Assembly: GCF_004208515.1 (NCBI RefSeq)
Contig: NZ_SGIM01000006.1
Location: forward strand, 124,001-188,000
DNA length: 64,000 nt
Reading direction: 5' to 3'
Origin: Acinetobacter halotolerans
GTDB lineage: Bacteria > Pseudomonadota > Gammaproteobacteria > Pseudomonadales > Moraxellaceae
Positions 56,157 to 64,000 of this stretch are shown here, one piece after another. Both the position numbers and the translations under genes were made by a program. Numbering within the stretch: the first letter of the stretch is position 1; each line of letters begins with the position of its first letter. The notes beneath the pieces were generated by a model. It was given only the letters and a program-made list of their open reading frames with translations, was not told the origin of the DNA and ran no database searches.

Positions 56157-57996
56157 GGCTCTCTCCTTGAGTAGATTGAACAGGGCTGGTTTTTTGCTTT
56201 ACGGTTTTTGAATCATCGACATTTGCAACAATCAACTTACTCATCATGCCTGCTGACATATGGAATAATAAATGACAATGAATCGCCCACTCGCCCAATT
56301 CATCCGCGGTAAGCATAGCAGTGACCGTTTGACCAGGTGGAATCACGATGGTGTGTTTATTGGGCATATTAGCTGCAGTTTGCCCATTTTCTAGTTGCAT
56401 AAACATGCCATGTAAATGCATCGGATGAGCCATCATGCTTTCATTGACGAATTTCAAACGAATGCGCTCACCATACTGTACTTTCAACGGTTCAAAATCT
56501 TTGTCACTAAATTTCTTCCCATCGATTGTCCAAATATAACGTTCCATGGTACCACCTAGACGAATCACCAATTCTCTTTCAGCTGGACGCGTATCAGATT
56601 GCGGCGTTAATGATTTTAAATCAGTGTACTGCAAAGCTTTATGCCCTACAGGTGTTGACGCATTCGCCCAACCTTGAGGTGGCTTTGCCGCTTCATTGTC
56701 AACAGTCGGTGCTGATTGTTGTTGACCATGTTCAGCATGATCTGCTGTTGGCGTACTCATTTGAGAGTGAGCACTATGATCCATTTTGGTCATATTCATT
56801 TGACCATGCGCACTGTGATCCATTTCTGCCATATTCATCGGAGCATGAGCGCTATGATCCATTTCAGCCATCTTCATTTGACTATGTGAACTGTGATCCA
56901 TCTGAGCATTCGAACTATGACCCATATCATCCATCGTCAATAATGAACGTGGACGTGGTTTAGGCATTTCAATCGTATGCTGAGTTTGAATTTCATTATG
57001 TAACGAAGCGATGGCAAAACCCGAACGATCAATGGATTCAGCTTCGATTTGATAATGTGACTGTTTTGGCTCAACCAGCACATCATAAGTCTCTGCTGCA
57101 CCAATACGAAACTCATCGACTGCTACAGGTTGTACTGGCTGACCATCCGCACTCACCACCGTCATTTTTAGATTTGGAATACGCACATCAAAGAATGACA
57201 TAGCCGAGGCATTGATAAAACGCAAACGAACTTTTTCACCTGTTTTAAATGCCCCCGTCCAGTTCTGTTGTGGGGTTTTTCCATTTACAAGAAAAGTATA
57301 TCCCGTAACATCAGACAAATCTGTTTTAAGCATCCGCATCTGATTCCACATTGAACGGTCTTGCCATGTTGTTTTTAAACCCTGTTGTTTGACTTGTTTC
57401 CAAACATCAGCAACCGTTTCACGTTGGTTTTGATAATACTCCGCAGACTTTTTTAGATTTGCCATGATCTGATCGCTTTTCGTTTCATGGAAATCAGACA
57501 ACATCACCACATAATCACGTTCTGCTTTTTCATGGGTTGCAATGGGTTGTTTTCCTTTGGGATAAATCACCAGTGCGCCATATAAACCATCTTGTTCTTG
57601 GCCTTTGCTATGCGCGTGATACCAATACGTTCCATTTTGTCGTACCTTGAAACGATACTCAAAACTGCCATTTGGTTTAATCCCATTGAAACCATTAAAC
57701 CCGGGCACTCCATCCATCAGGCCAGGTAAAAGCAATCCATGCCAATGCAATGAGGTATCTTGATCTTTTAATAGATTGTGTACATGAATAACCGCTTCGT
57801 CACCTTCTTCAAACTCTAAAAGTGGCGCAATAAATTTACCGTTTACGGTCATGCGTTTTACTGGTTTTCCAGTAATGTTAACCATCTCTTGATTAATATT
57901 GAGGTGGTATTCTTTAATTGCAGCCAGACTATAGGGAGCAAACAATAGGCTTAGGCTAGTAACAACACCAGCACATATTTTGGAATTCATAATCAT
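56143..57996 (-). CDS. copA: Multicopper oxidase, copper resistance protein A
   Basis: A 617-residue secreted multicopper oxidase that should oxidise Cu(I) to the less toxic Cu(II) in the periplasm. Copper-site motifs run in order: LHWHGLLLPGLMDGVPG, YWYHAHSKGQEQDGLYG, HPMHLHGMFMQL, and EWAIHCHLLFHMSAGMM at the C-terminus. The signal peptide (about 1-25) lacks an obvious twin-arginine motif. A Met- and His-rich segment of four tandem 13-residue units lies at about residues 366-413. The operon order is CopL-like gene, copA, copB. Confidence 0.95.
   Translation of the reverse strand: MIMNSKICAGVVTSLSLLFAPYSLAAIKEYHLNINQEMVNITGKPVKRMTVNGKFIAPLLEFEEGDEAVIHVHNLLKDQDTSLHWHGLLLPGLMDGVPGFNGFNGIKPNGSFEYRFKVRQNGTYWYHAHSKGQEQDGLYGALVIYPKGKQPIATHEKAERDYVVMLSDFHETKSDQIMANLKKSAEYYQNQRETVADVWKQVKQQGLKTTWQDRSMWNQMRMLKTDLSDVTGYTFLVNGKTPQQNWTGAFKTGEKVRLRFINASAMSFFDVRIPNLKMTVVSADGQPVQPVAVDEFRIGAAETYDVLVEPKQSHYQIEAESIDRSGFAIASLHNEIQTQHTIEMPKPRPRSLLTMDDMGHSSNAQMDHSSHSQMKMAEMDHSAHAPMNMAEMDHSAHGQMNMTKMDHSAHSQMSTPTADHAEHGQQQSAPTVDNEAAKPPQGWANASTPVGHKALQYTDLKSLTPQSDTRPAERELVIRLGGTMERYIWTIDGKKFSDKDFEPLKVQYGERIRLKFVNESMMAHPMHLHGMFMQLENGQTAANMPNKHTIVIPPGQTVTAMLTADELGEWAIHCHLLFHMSAGMMSKLIVANVDDSKTVKQKTSPVQSTQGESHAHH
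56758..56901 (-). repeat. 39-bp tandem repeat inside copA
   Basis: GATCCAT recurs exactly every 39 bases (56778, 56817, 56856, 56895), encoding successive units that begin MDHS and carry HSQM, HAPM or HGQM. Three full units and one partial unit make up the Met/His-rich copper-binding stretch. Confidence 0.88.
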
Positions 57997-58013
57997 TTTC
58001 CTAATCTGTTTTT

Positions 58014-58040
58014 AAATCCCCCTCTTCCATTAAAGAGGGA
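58014..58040. repeat. AAATCCCCC-type palindrome between CopL-like gene and copA
   Basis: AAATCCCCCTCTT is followed by CCATTA and AAGAGGG, giving a 7-bp stem. It shares the AAATCCCCCT opening with the palindrome after nrdA at 18823-18845 and may be the same dispersed element. Confidence 0.5.
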
Positions 58041-58061
58041 GTTAGGTTGGGATTCAACAGA

Positions 58062-58478
58062 TCAGGTTTTAGGGGGACGTAATATCTCGTGCCAATAGCC
58101 AGCAAGATGTCGAGCCTGATAATCCGTATTTTTATGCGTAGGAGGCTCTAAAAGTGGTGAAGAGAATATTATGGGTGTCTGTTGATCTAAGGCAAAGTTA
58201 ACGGTTTGGCAATGTAAAGGGCTATTACAGTCCTGACAATGCTGATGGTCTCCTTGCATTTTTTGTGTATGACATTTTTCTAATAAGAAGGTCGAAGCAT
58301 CCGCATGCGACATCTGCAGATGATGATCTGCCATGTGTTGTTCATGGCATGGTATTGTTTGAACTGTTGTATCAGATTGAATCGATGGAACTGCAGCAGC
58401 AACCACACCACTTCCCCCAATGAAAAAAATCATCAGGAATACAAACCACAGTTGTTTGTATTGTTTGCGAAGTTGCAC
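58062..58478 (-). CDS. Secreted Cys/His/Met-rich protein, CopL-like
   Basis: A 138-residue protein with an N-terminal membrane or signal helix (about residues 10-30), then a metal-ligand-rich stretch: CHEQHMADHHLQMSHAD, then CHTQKMQGDHQHCQDC. It is the first gene before copA-copB in the same orientation, which matches the place of CopL, a copper-responsive protein in Xanthomonas cop operons. The CopL assignment rests on position and composition, not clear homology. It has a DUF2946-like flavour. Confidence 0.65.
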   Translation of the reverse strand: MQLRKQYKQLWFVFLMIFFIGGSGVVAAAVPSIQSDTTVQTIPCHEQHMADHHLQMSHADASTFLLEKCHTQKMQGDHQHCQDCNSPLHCQTVNFALDQQTPIIFSSPLLEPPTHKNTDYQARHLAGYWHEILRPPKT

Positions 58479-58834
58479 TGAATGTCCTTGGTTTCAATGA
58501 TGAAAGCTGCTCGATATGTTTAGCATAATTTCTTTCATTGATTTGCACAATCATCTTCATGTTCAAATTGTAATAACTTAATCGTGGTTAGATTAAAGCT
58601 GCTGTTTAATCACACAATTGTGCCCAAAGAACCGTATGAATAAAAATAAAGCAAAATAAACATCTTAGCGCACAAAAAAAGGACAAAAAATTGTCCTTTT
58701 TTCATCATTTTGCTGTGAATATAAACAGTTGAAATCATTTTGTTTATTTTAACAACATGTTATCCCCTTGCTTATCAACACGGTTATCCACCTAGTTATA
58801 AACAAAGTTATCCACACCCTGTGTTAAAAAAATA
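58479..58834. promoter_or_regulatory. Region between rpe and the cop operon
   Basis: About 355 bases without a gene. It holds the cop promoter (58479-58620), a terminator at 58674-58702 (GGACAA / TTGTCC with A- and T-runs on both sides), and the 12-bp-periodic DnaA-box-like array described separately. Confidence 0.75.
58760..58816 (+). repeat. Array of five DnaA-box-like 9-mers at exact 12-bp intervals
   Basis: TTATCCCCT (58760), TTATCAACA (58772), TTATCCACC (58784), TTATAAACA (58796) and TTATCCACA (58808) lie in the same orientation with starts exactly 12 bases apart. A sixth, weaker TTAACAACA is at 58749. The last is the consensus DnaA box and others are one- or two-base variants. AT-rich DNA lies to the left. 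The regular phasing suggests a cooperative DnaA-binding locus. Confidence 0.75.
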
Positions 58835-59521
58835 CTACACTTCTTTCGCACCAACTCTAGCTAACTCTGCACGCATTTGATCAATCACGGCTTTATAGTC
58901 TGGTTGACCAAAAATTGCTGAGCCCGCCACAAACATATCTGCACCTGCTTCTGCGATTTCTCGGATATTGGCTGGACCTACACCACCATCAACTTCTAAA
59001 CGAATATCACGACCACTCGCATCAATGATTTTTCGCGCTTGGCATAGCTTCTCTAACGTCGTTGGGATGAACTTTTGTCCGCCAAAACCAGGGTTAACAC
59101 TCATTAATAAAATTTGATCAACTTTATCTAATACATAATCTAAATAATGTAACGGCGTTGCAGGATTAAACACCAACCCAGCTTTTGCACCACCTGCTTT
59201 AATCAGTTGCAAAGAACGGTCAATATGATGGGATGCTTCAGGATGAAAGGTTATAATGTCTGCGCCTGCATCAAGGAAATCACCAATCATACGATCGACA
59301 GGTGATACCATCAAATGCACGTCAATCGGAGCTTGAATACCGTAATTTTTTAATGCCTTACAAATATGTGCACCAAAAGTCAGATTCGGTACGTAATGAT
59401 TATCCATCACATCAAAATGCACAACGTCGGCACCTGCAGCTAGAACTTTTTCTACTTCCTCGCCTAAACGAGCAAAATCAGCAGATAAAATCGAAGGAGC
59501 AATTAAATAAGGCTTGGACAT
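58835..59521 (-). CDS. rpe: Ribulose-phosphate 3-epimerase
   Basis: A 228-residue TIM-barrel enzyme interconverting ribulose 5-phosphate and xylulose 5-phosphate. Family motifs are [17 protein letters not shown] at the N-terminus, [33 protein letters not shown], and [12 protein letters not shown]. The length is typical. It is monocistronic, and the DnaA-box-like array begins 18 bases after its stop. Confidence 0.96.
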   Translation of the reverse strand: MSKPYLIAPSILSADFARLGEEVEKVLAAGADVVHFDVMDNHYVPNLTFGAHICKALKNYGIQAPIDVHLMVSPVDRMIGDFLDAGADIITFHPEASHHIDRSLQLIKAGGAKAGLVFNPATPLHYLDYVLDKVDQILLMSVNPGFGGQKFIPTTLEKLCQARKIIDASGRDIRLEVDGGVGPANIREIAEAGADMFVAGSAIFGQPDYKAVIDQMRAELARVGAKEV

Positions 59522-59703
59522 GGATGACCTGGCAAAATCAGAGAAAATGATGAGTGAAGTATAACAAATTTACCGCAACTCCGTCTGTTACAAAGTCATC
59601 CAAACAGCATTGCAAAGTTGCAACAGCACGTTGCAGGAATACTGTTTTCAAACAAAATTGAATTTGCTAAGTTGGAAATCAAGTCACAGCAAGATCTAGA
59701 GAA

Positions 59704-59979
59704 ATGAATAGCACTACACAACTCACAACGACCGAAGGAAAACGTATTAGCAAACGTTTAGTAAATCATTGGAAACACAAGTTTGAAGTTTCTGAAACCG
59801 AAACGCATTCTAAAATCTTTATGCCTACGGCAACTGTCACCTTGACACCCCAAGAACAATATTTAGATGTTCTTATTGAAAATCAACAAGATGATGTCGC
59901 ACGTTTAGAGGAAGTGGTGATTGATCATTTAAATCGTATGGCACAGCAAGAATTTACTGCTGAATGGCAGCATAGTTAA
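59704..59979 (+). CDS. DUF2218 family protein, 91 aa
   Basis: A small soluble protein of the DUF2218 family, with typical segments KRLVNHWKHKFEV, AQYLDVLIE-like EQYLDVLIENQQDD and VARLEEVVIDHLNRMAQQE. Members are found across bacteria near metal or redox genes, with no established activity. It is monocistronic on the plus strand, converging on the formylglutathione hydrolase gene. Confidence 0.75.
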   Translation: MNSTTQLTTTEGKRISKRLVNHWKHKFEVSETETHSKIFMPTATVTLTPQEQYLDVLIENQQDDVARLEEVVIDHLNRMAQQEFTAEWQHS

Positions 59980-59980
59980 A

Positions 59981-60001
59981 AGAAGCTCCAATGGAGCTTC
60001 T
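59981..60001. terminator. Hairpin between convergent genes
   Basis: The 9-bp stem AGAAGCTCC / GGAGCTTCT with a three-base loop lies directly after the DUF2218 stop and just before the hydrolase stop. It probably ends both transcripts. Confidence 0.75.
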
Positions 60002-60002
60002 T

Positions 60003-60857
60003 CTACATATCACCTACTTTTTCGAGTTGAATGGCATGAAACTGTAAGTGATCGTCCATAAAACTTTGAATAAAGTAATAACCGTGATCATAGCCTTTGT
60101 GCAAACGCAAGGTAATCGGTTGGCTGGCATCTAAACACGCTTGCTTGAACGCTTCAGGATTGAGCTGGCTATAAAACTGGTCATCCATGCCTTGATCAAT
60201 TAATATCTCCTCAAACATTTGTCCCTTTTGCTGAACCAAAGCACTTGCATCATGGGCCAGCCAAGTTTGTCGATCATCACCCAAATATTGGCTAAACGCC
60301 TTTTCTCCCCAAGGACAAATACTTGGCGCACAAATTGGGGCGAATGCAGAAACAGATCTAAATTGTTCTGGATATTTAAAAGCTAAGGTCAATGCGCCAT
60401 GACCACCCATTGAATGCCCGAAAATTCCGACTTGATTTTCAATAATCGGGAACTCATGCAACACCTGTGCATACAGCTCATCAACCAAATAAGACTCCAT
60501 TTGATAGTGCTCTGCCCAAGGCTGTTGCGTCGCATTCAGATAAAATCCTGCGCCCTGCCCGATATCCCAATGATCACCTTGTGCAACCTCATCACCTCGT
60601 GGTGAAGTGTCAGGTGTGATCAAAATCAAACTCAGTCGAGCTGCCATACGCTGTGCATGGGCTTTAATCGCAAAAGTTTCTTCCGTACAAGTCAAACCTG
60701 CAAGATAAAACAAAGCTGAACAGGCTTTACCCTCTAAAGCCGCAGGTGGCAGATAAACCCCAACTTTACTTGCACCTTTTAGATGTTGAGATTCAACTTG
60801 ATAAACACGTTGCTCACCCTCAAAACAGCGATTTTTTTGTAGTAGCTTCATGTTCAT
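60003..60857 (-). CDS. fghA: S-formylglutathione hydrolase
   Basis: A 284-residue alpha/beta-hydrolase that completes glutathione-dependent formaldehyde detoxification by releasing formate. The nucleophile motif is GIFGHSMGGHGALTLA near residue 145. The catalytic aspartate and histidine lie in IDQGMDDQFY and KGYDHGYYFI, and the N-terminal LFYLAGLTCTEETF is family-specific. Its start overlaps the end of the C13 peptidase gene by 38 bases. No formaldehyde dehydrogenase gene is adjacent. Confidence 0.93.
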   Translation of the reverse strand: MNMKLLQKNRCFEGEQRVYQVESQHLKGASKVGVYLPPAALEGKACSALFYLAGLTCTEETFAIKAHAQRMAARLSLILITPDTSPRGDEVAQGDHWDIGQGAGFYLNATQQPWAEHYQMESYLVDELYAQVLHEFPIIENQVGIFGHSMGGHGALTLAFKYPEQFRSVSAFAPICAPSICPWGEKAFSQYLGDDRQTWLAHDASALVQQKGQMFEEILIDQGMDDQFYSQLNPEAFKQACLDASQPITLRLHKGYDHGYYFIQSFMDDHLQFHAIQLEKVGDM

Positions 60858-62265
60858 TATCCTGTGTTTTTGTAATATCAGTTGTAGGCATATTCTGGAT
60901 TGGGAATAAATAAGGTTCTAATTGCGGCAGCATGAGTTCCATATTACGTCCAATCGACCATTGTGGCTCAGAAGGTTCCACCCCTTGTGCAACTTCCCAT
61001 TTGGTGACAGTTTGCTTAGCTTGATCAAAAGCCATTTTCATCGAATTTTGTTCGCGCATCGCCAAATCAAAAAAAGCGCGACCAAAATAAGTATAGTCTG
61101 CTTCACTGTTACAACCAAAAGAAGTCTTGTCTGCCGCTGAGGCGGTAATAATTAAAGTATCTGGCGATTGCAGTGCAGGAATAAAACTACCTGAATAACA
61201 TGCTGAAATCACAATTACGCGCCAGCGGATTCCTGATTTATCGAGCGTTTCACGTAACCATTTCGGATCAACCTGACCCAAATCTAAAGGTGCATTTTCA
61301 AGCTCAAAATGATTACGCTCACCATGCGATGTCATGTATAGAAACAATACATCACTATCACGATTCATTTGCTGGCCGATACGACGTAAAGTCAATTCAA
61401 TACTGGTTTTAGATGCAATCGGTATATCGAGCCGTGTTGCTGGATTATTAACCAGCATGATAGAACGCCCAAAAGTGCCAAAGCGTGTATCAAATTGCTC
61501 TTTTATTCGTTCAATTTCAGACCTAAAGACATCGGCATAACTGTCTCCAGCCACGCCAAAAAAATACCAATGGCTGGTTGCAATATCACTATATTGAATT
61601 TGGTCTAAAGCATTATTCAACAAATGGCTTTGCGCGTAAAAAGCATCTTCAGCAAAACTTGCAGGCGTTTCCTCTACCTTCCAAATCGGTTGATCTTTTA
61701 CGGATAACTGCCAGACCACCAACGTTGCAATGGTTGCCACGAAAACCAAACTACGTTCCCACCACGGCCAGTTCAACGCACGAGAAAAAACCCAAATCAC
61801 AGCCAAACTTTGCCAAACAAAAAGTCCAGCAAACAATGGCGGCAGTAAACCGTTATAAATACTGTCGGGAATAAAATTAAGATAACCATTTGAACCAAGA
61901 TATTGGACCAAACATTGTAAAAGTAGAATATTGGTATCAAGAACTAACCACAGCAATGCGGGGACTAACATCAAGCGCGGTTGATTCATCCGCTGTGATA
62001 AGAAAATCCCAACAATCAGGGCAATAAAAGGCCAAAGTGCATAACCAATCAACCCCTGTGAGTTAAAATCTCCAACTTGACCAGCAACCAACCAACTATA
62101 AAGTGAGTTTGTGCACGCACCCAAAATCCCCCACAAAATCAATTGTGCAATAGAGGGATGAACCACTTGCAATGATCGACGCGACCCAAGAAACAACCAC
62201 ATTCCAGCAATTTGGTTACTTTTAAAATCATGCCAGATATTTATAGATGGTTTGAGGTCTATCAT
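60820..62265 (-). CDS. Membrane-embedded C13 (legumain-like) peptidase
   Basis: A 481-residue protein. The N-terminal half (about residues 15-200) is hydrophobic with six or so helices, and the C-terminal half is a peptidase C13 domain. The catalytic histidine is in LYMTSHGERNHFE and the catalytic cysteine in VIVISACYSGSFIP. Related bacterial proteins are annotated as C13 peptidases, with targets unknown. I chose the ATG at 62265 (MIDLKPSINI); an upstream in-frame ATG at 62379 adds 38 unlikely residues. It is co-transcribed with fghA. Confidence 0.82.
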   Translation of the reverse strand: MIDLKPSINIWHDFKSNQIAGMWLFLGSRRSLQVVHPSIAQLILWGILGACTNSLYSWLVAGQVGDFNSQGLIGYALWPFIALIVGIFLSQRMNQPRLMLVPALLWLVLDTNILLLQCLVQYLGSNGYLNFIPDSIYNGLLPPLFAGLFVWQSLAVIWVFSRALNWPWWERSLVFVATIATLVVWQLSVKDQPIWKVEETPASFAEDAFYAQSHLLNNALDQIQYSDIATSHWYFFGVAGDSYADVFRSEIERIKEQFDTRFGTFGRSIMLVNNPATRLDIPIASKTSIELTLRRIGQQMNRDSDVLFLYMTSHGERNHFELENAPLDLGQVDPKWLRETLDKSGIRWRVIVISACYSGSFIPALQSPDTLIITASAADKTSFGCNSEADYTYFGRAFFDLAMREQNSMKMAFDQAKQTVTKWEVAQGVEPSEPQWSIGRNMELMLPQLEPYLFPIQNMPTTDITKTQDNEHEATTKKSLF

Positions 62266-62457
62266 AAAATTCTTCGGGAAAAAACTAAAAATATGCCAAT
62301 CTTTTACAAAATAAATATCATTTAAAAAAAAGACGCGATGCGCAACGCTAGTGTAAGCTCGACAAGAATTTTTTAGCAATTATGCTTTCGCACTATATCA
62401 CAAATCTTTACTGAGCATTGACCGAAGCCCCACAATCCGATGCGTATATTTTTAAAA

Positions 62458-63267
62458 TTAATCTTTGGAAAAATAAGCATCAAAGCGACAAGCATCACCT
62501 AACCACTGATGATCAGGAACTTGTTCAGCGAGAAAAATAGCATGTCGTGGACGCTTCACAATCACTCGTTTTGCGATTTGCTTTGCCAAAGCAAGCAGTT
62601 GATCACCTAAGTCCATTTCGCCATGCTCAGGTAATAACAAGTGTAGTAATTGCATCTGTTTTTTGACTTGTGCTTGTTTTTTTATGGCTTGTTGATTTTG
62701 ATCCCGCTGAGGAAACATGGGATCTAAATACACCACATCAACCGACTGACCTTGCTGTTGAAGCTGCTGTAAGTACATCTCTGAATCAGCAAAGATCAAG
62801 TGTATCCGCGACATCGTCGACTGTAAAAATGGATCTTGTTGTGCTTGAACTTTGGCATCTTCTAGTAAGCTAAATAGAATCGGATTACGTTCGATTAAAT
62901 GCACTTCAGCGCCTAAATGCGCCATCAACAAACTATCGTGTCCCAAACCTGCTGTTGCGTCCACCAAATGAGGCTTTTCAGCCAATTGGCATGCACGAGC
63001 TAGCATTTCTGACTTTAGACTGGCACGCTTTAAGCGAGGAACTTCTGCACGCCAGTCAGGCTGCATTTTCATCCCATTTGCACATAACCACAACCCCGAT
63101 GCATCAACGCACAAGGCAAGTTCAGGATTTAGACGCAAAAACCGAGCATTTAATTGCTCGATCTGACAAAGCTCAACCCCCACCCCACGTAAAGAAAGCA
63201 CAGTTTGATAGTGCTGTGCTTTCTCGACTTCAGAGTTTTCAAAAAATAAGCGAAACTCGCCTACCAT
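62458..63267 (-). CDS. rsmJ: 16S rRNA m2G1516 methyltransferase
   Basis: A methyltransferase of about 269 residues that modifies guanine 1516 of 16S rRNA. The SAM-binding motif is [19 protein letters not shown] and the catalytic region [13 protein letters not shown], both typical of RsmJ. I prefer the ATG at 63267 ([10 protein letters not shown]), which overlaps the uppP stop by seven bases. An upstream in-frame ATG at 63327 lies inside uppP. Confidence 0.92.
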   Translation of the reverse strand: MVGEFRLFFENSEVEKAQHYQTVLSLRGVGVELCQIEQLNARFLRLNPELALCVDASGLWLCANGMKMQPDWRAEVPRLKRASLKSEMLARACQLAEKPHLVDATAGLGHDSLLMAHLGAEVHLIERNPILFSLLEDAKVQAQQDPFLQSTMSRIHLIFADSEMYLQQLQQQGQSVDVVYLDPMFPQRDQNQQAIKKQAQVKKQMQLLHLLLPEHGEMDLGDQLLALAKQIAKRVIVKRPRHAIFLAEQVPDHQWLGDACRFDAYFSKD

Positions 63268-64000
63268 AATTTCCAACCAGTAAAGAAAAGTAATAAAATG
63301 AGTAAACCTGAAGCAATCCGATACCAAGCAAAAACCATAAAATCACGTTTAGCGACATAAGCAACTAAAGCACGAATCAATAGTAAAGCAGAGATAAAAG
63401 AAACAACCAAGCCGACAGCAAGTACTGTCCAATCTTCAAAACCATCAAACACATGATAACTTTGATACAAGTCTAATAAGCCTGCACCAATAATTACAGG
63501 GATACCGAGAAAAAATGAAAATTCGGTTGCTGCTTTACGTGATACACCTAAATACATTGCACCAATAATCGTCGCACCTGAACGAGAGGTTCCAGGAATC
63601 AAAGCCAACACTTGAATTAAACCAATCCAGACAGATTGTTTAAAGGTGATATTTTCCACTTCAACCGCATTAATTTGCGGTGGATTTTTCTCTACCCAAA
63701 TAATGATTAATCCGCCAATAATCAAGCCTAAAGCGACAACAAGATCATTAAAGAGCACATCTTTAATCACTTGTCCAAAGGTTAAACCTACCAAGACAAT
63801 CGGGATCGAAGCAAAAATGAGACTAAAACCCAAACGGCGTCCTTTTTCTTCACCTGTTACCATACCCGTTGCAGCATTCCACAACCGTGACCAATATTCA
63901 TAGATCACGGCAGCAATTGCACCGATCTGAATCATCACAACAAAAACAGCACTTTTTTCGGGTGTCCAAAAGTCCATTAATTCCGATGCTAAAATCAAGT
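63261..64000 (-). CDS. uppP: Undecaprenyl-diphosphatase, truncated by window edge
   Basis: The C-terminal 245 or so residues of UppP (BacA), an integral membrane enzyme that recycles the undecaprenyl carrier for cell-wall synthesis and confers bacitracin tolerance. The signature [20 protein letters not shown] contains the catalytic arginine and serine. The N-terminal part with the PVSSSGHL motif should lie beyond the right edge. It is upstream of rsmJ in the same orientation with a small overlap. Confidence 0.93.
   Translation of the reverse strand, partial: LILASELMDFWTPEKSAVFVVMIQIGAIAAVIYEYWSRLWNAATGMVTGEEKGRRLGFSLIFASIPIVLVGLTFGQVIKDVLFNDLVVALGLIIGGLIIIWVEKNPPQINAVEVENITFKQSVWIGLIQVLALIPGTSRSGATIIGAMYLGVSRKAATEFSFFLGIPVIIGAGLLDLYQSYHVFDGFEDWTVLAVGLVVSFISALLLIRALVAYVAKRDFMVFAWYRIASGLLILLLFFTGWKLW

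Noticed and set aside
58749..58816. Chromosomal origin of replication
   Set aside because: No dnaA, dnaN, recF or gyrB gene is nearby. The array alone does not make an oriC.
1..64000. CRISPR arrays or cas genes
   Set aside because: No series of regularly spaced identical 25-40-base repeats with unique spacers and no Cas motifs were seen. The tandem repeats found are too few or too short.

Overview
This window is a chromosomal segment of a gamma-proteobacterium that is almost certainly Acinetobacter. The evidence is a fused nuoCD gene inside a nuoA-L operon, a BfmRS two-component pair with the canonical Acinetobacter BfmR sequence, a betT/betI/betB/betA choline-betaine locus, a prs-nadV-nrtR NAD salvage cluster, and an AT-rich composition throughout. 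The species cannot be fixed from the sequence alone. Most of the window is ordinary housekeeping DNA. Accessory material is concentrated at 20.4-26.1 kb, with a smaller scar at 29.8-30.5 kb.

Layout: 1-10.65 kb, complex I genes nuoL (cut by the window edge) to nuoA, on the minus strand. 11.0-12.9 kb, a membrane diguanylate cyclase and a small unknown gene. 13.0-15.5 kb, bfmS and bfmR. 15.7-20.4 kb, class Ia ribonucleotide reductase nrdA-nrdB, with a 43-residue membrane microprotein gene between them. Upstream are DnaA boxes and a tandem pair of NrdR-type boxes. 20.43-26.09 kb, an AT-rich defence cassette with an OLD-family ATPase/TOPRIM nuclease and a UvrD-type helicase (Gabija-like), a divergent BcepMu-gp16-like regulator and an unknown membrane protein. 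The cassette is framed by 26-bp imperfect inverted repeats. 26.2-30.5 kb, a DUF3526-type ABC exporter operon preceded by a wrecked TonB-dependent receptor gene and two Zur-box-like palindromes. 30.7-33.2 kb, mqo and a small membrane protein.

33.3-42.0 kb holds two BCCT transporters, betI, betB, betA and a TorF-type outer membrane protein. A 46-bp perfect palindrome lies between the divergent betT and betI genes. 42.1-48.7 kb has a zinc-type dehydrogenase, the NAD salvage cluster prs-nadV-nrtR with two NrtR-like operators, and a GMC oxidoreductase. 49.0-50.2 kb carries a YdcZ-type transporter and a tRNA cluster (Pro, Arg, His, Pro). 50.3-54.0 kb has nadA, argJ, an O6-alkylguanine-DNA alkyltransferase and a Gdx/SugE guanidinium exporter preceded by a guanidine-II (mini-ykkC) riboswitch. 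54.1-58.5 kb has two unknown genes and a copper resistance operon (CopL-like, copA, copB). 58.7-58.8 kb carries an unusual array of DnaA-box-like 9-mers repeated every 12 bp. 58.8-64.0 kb holds rpe, a DUF2218 gene, S-formylglutathione hydrolase, a membrane C13 peptidase, rsmJ and uppP (cut by the window edge).

The items most worth following up are the inverted-repeat-bounded Gabija-like cassette with its two uncharacterised companion genes, the 12-bp-periodic DnaA-box array, the guanidine riboswitch, the betI palindrome, and the decayed receptor upstream of an intact exporter operon.
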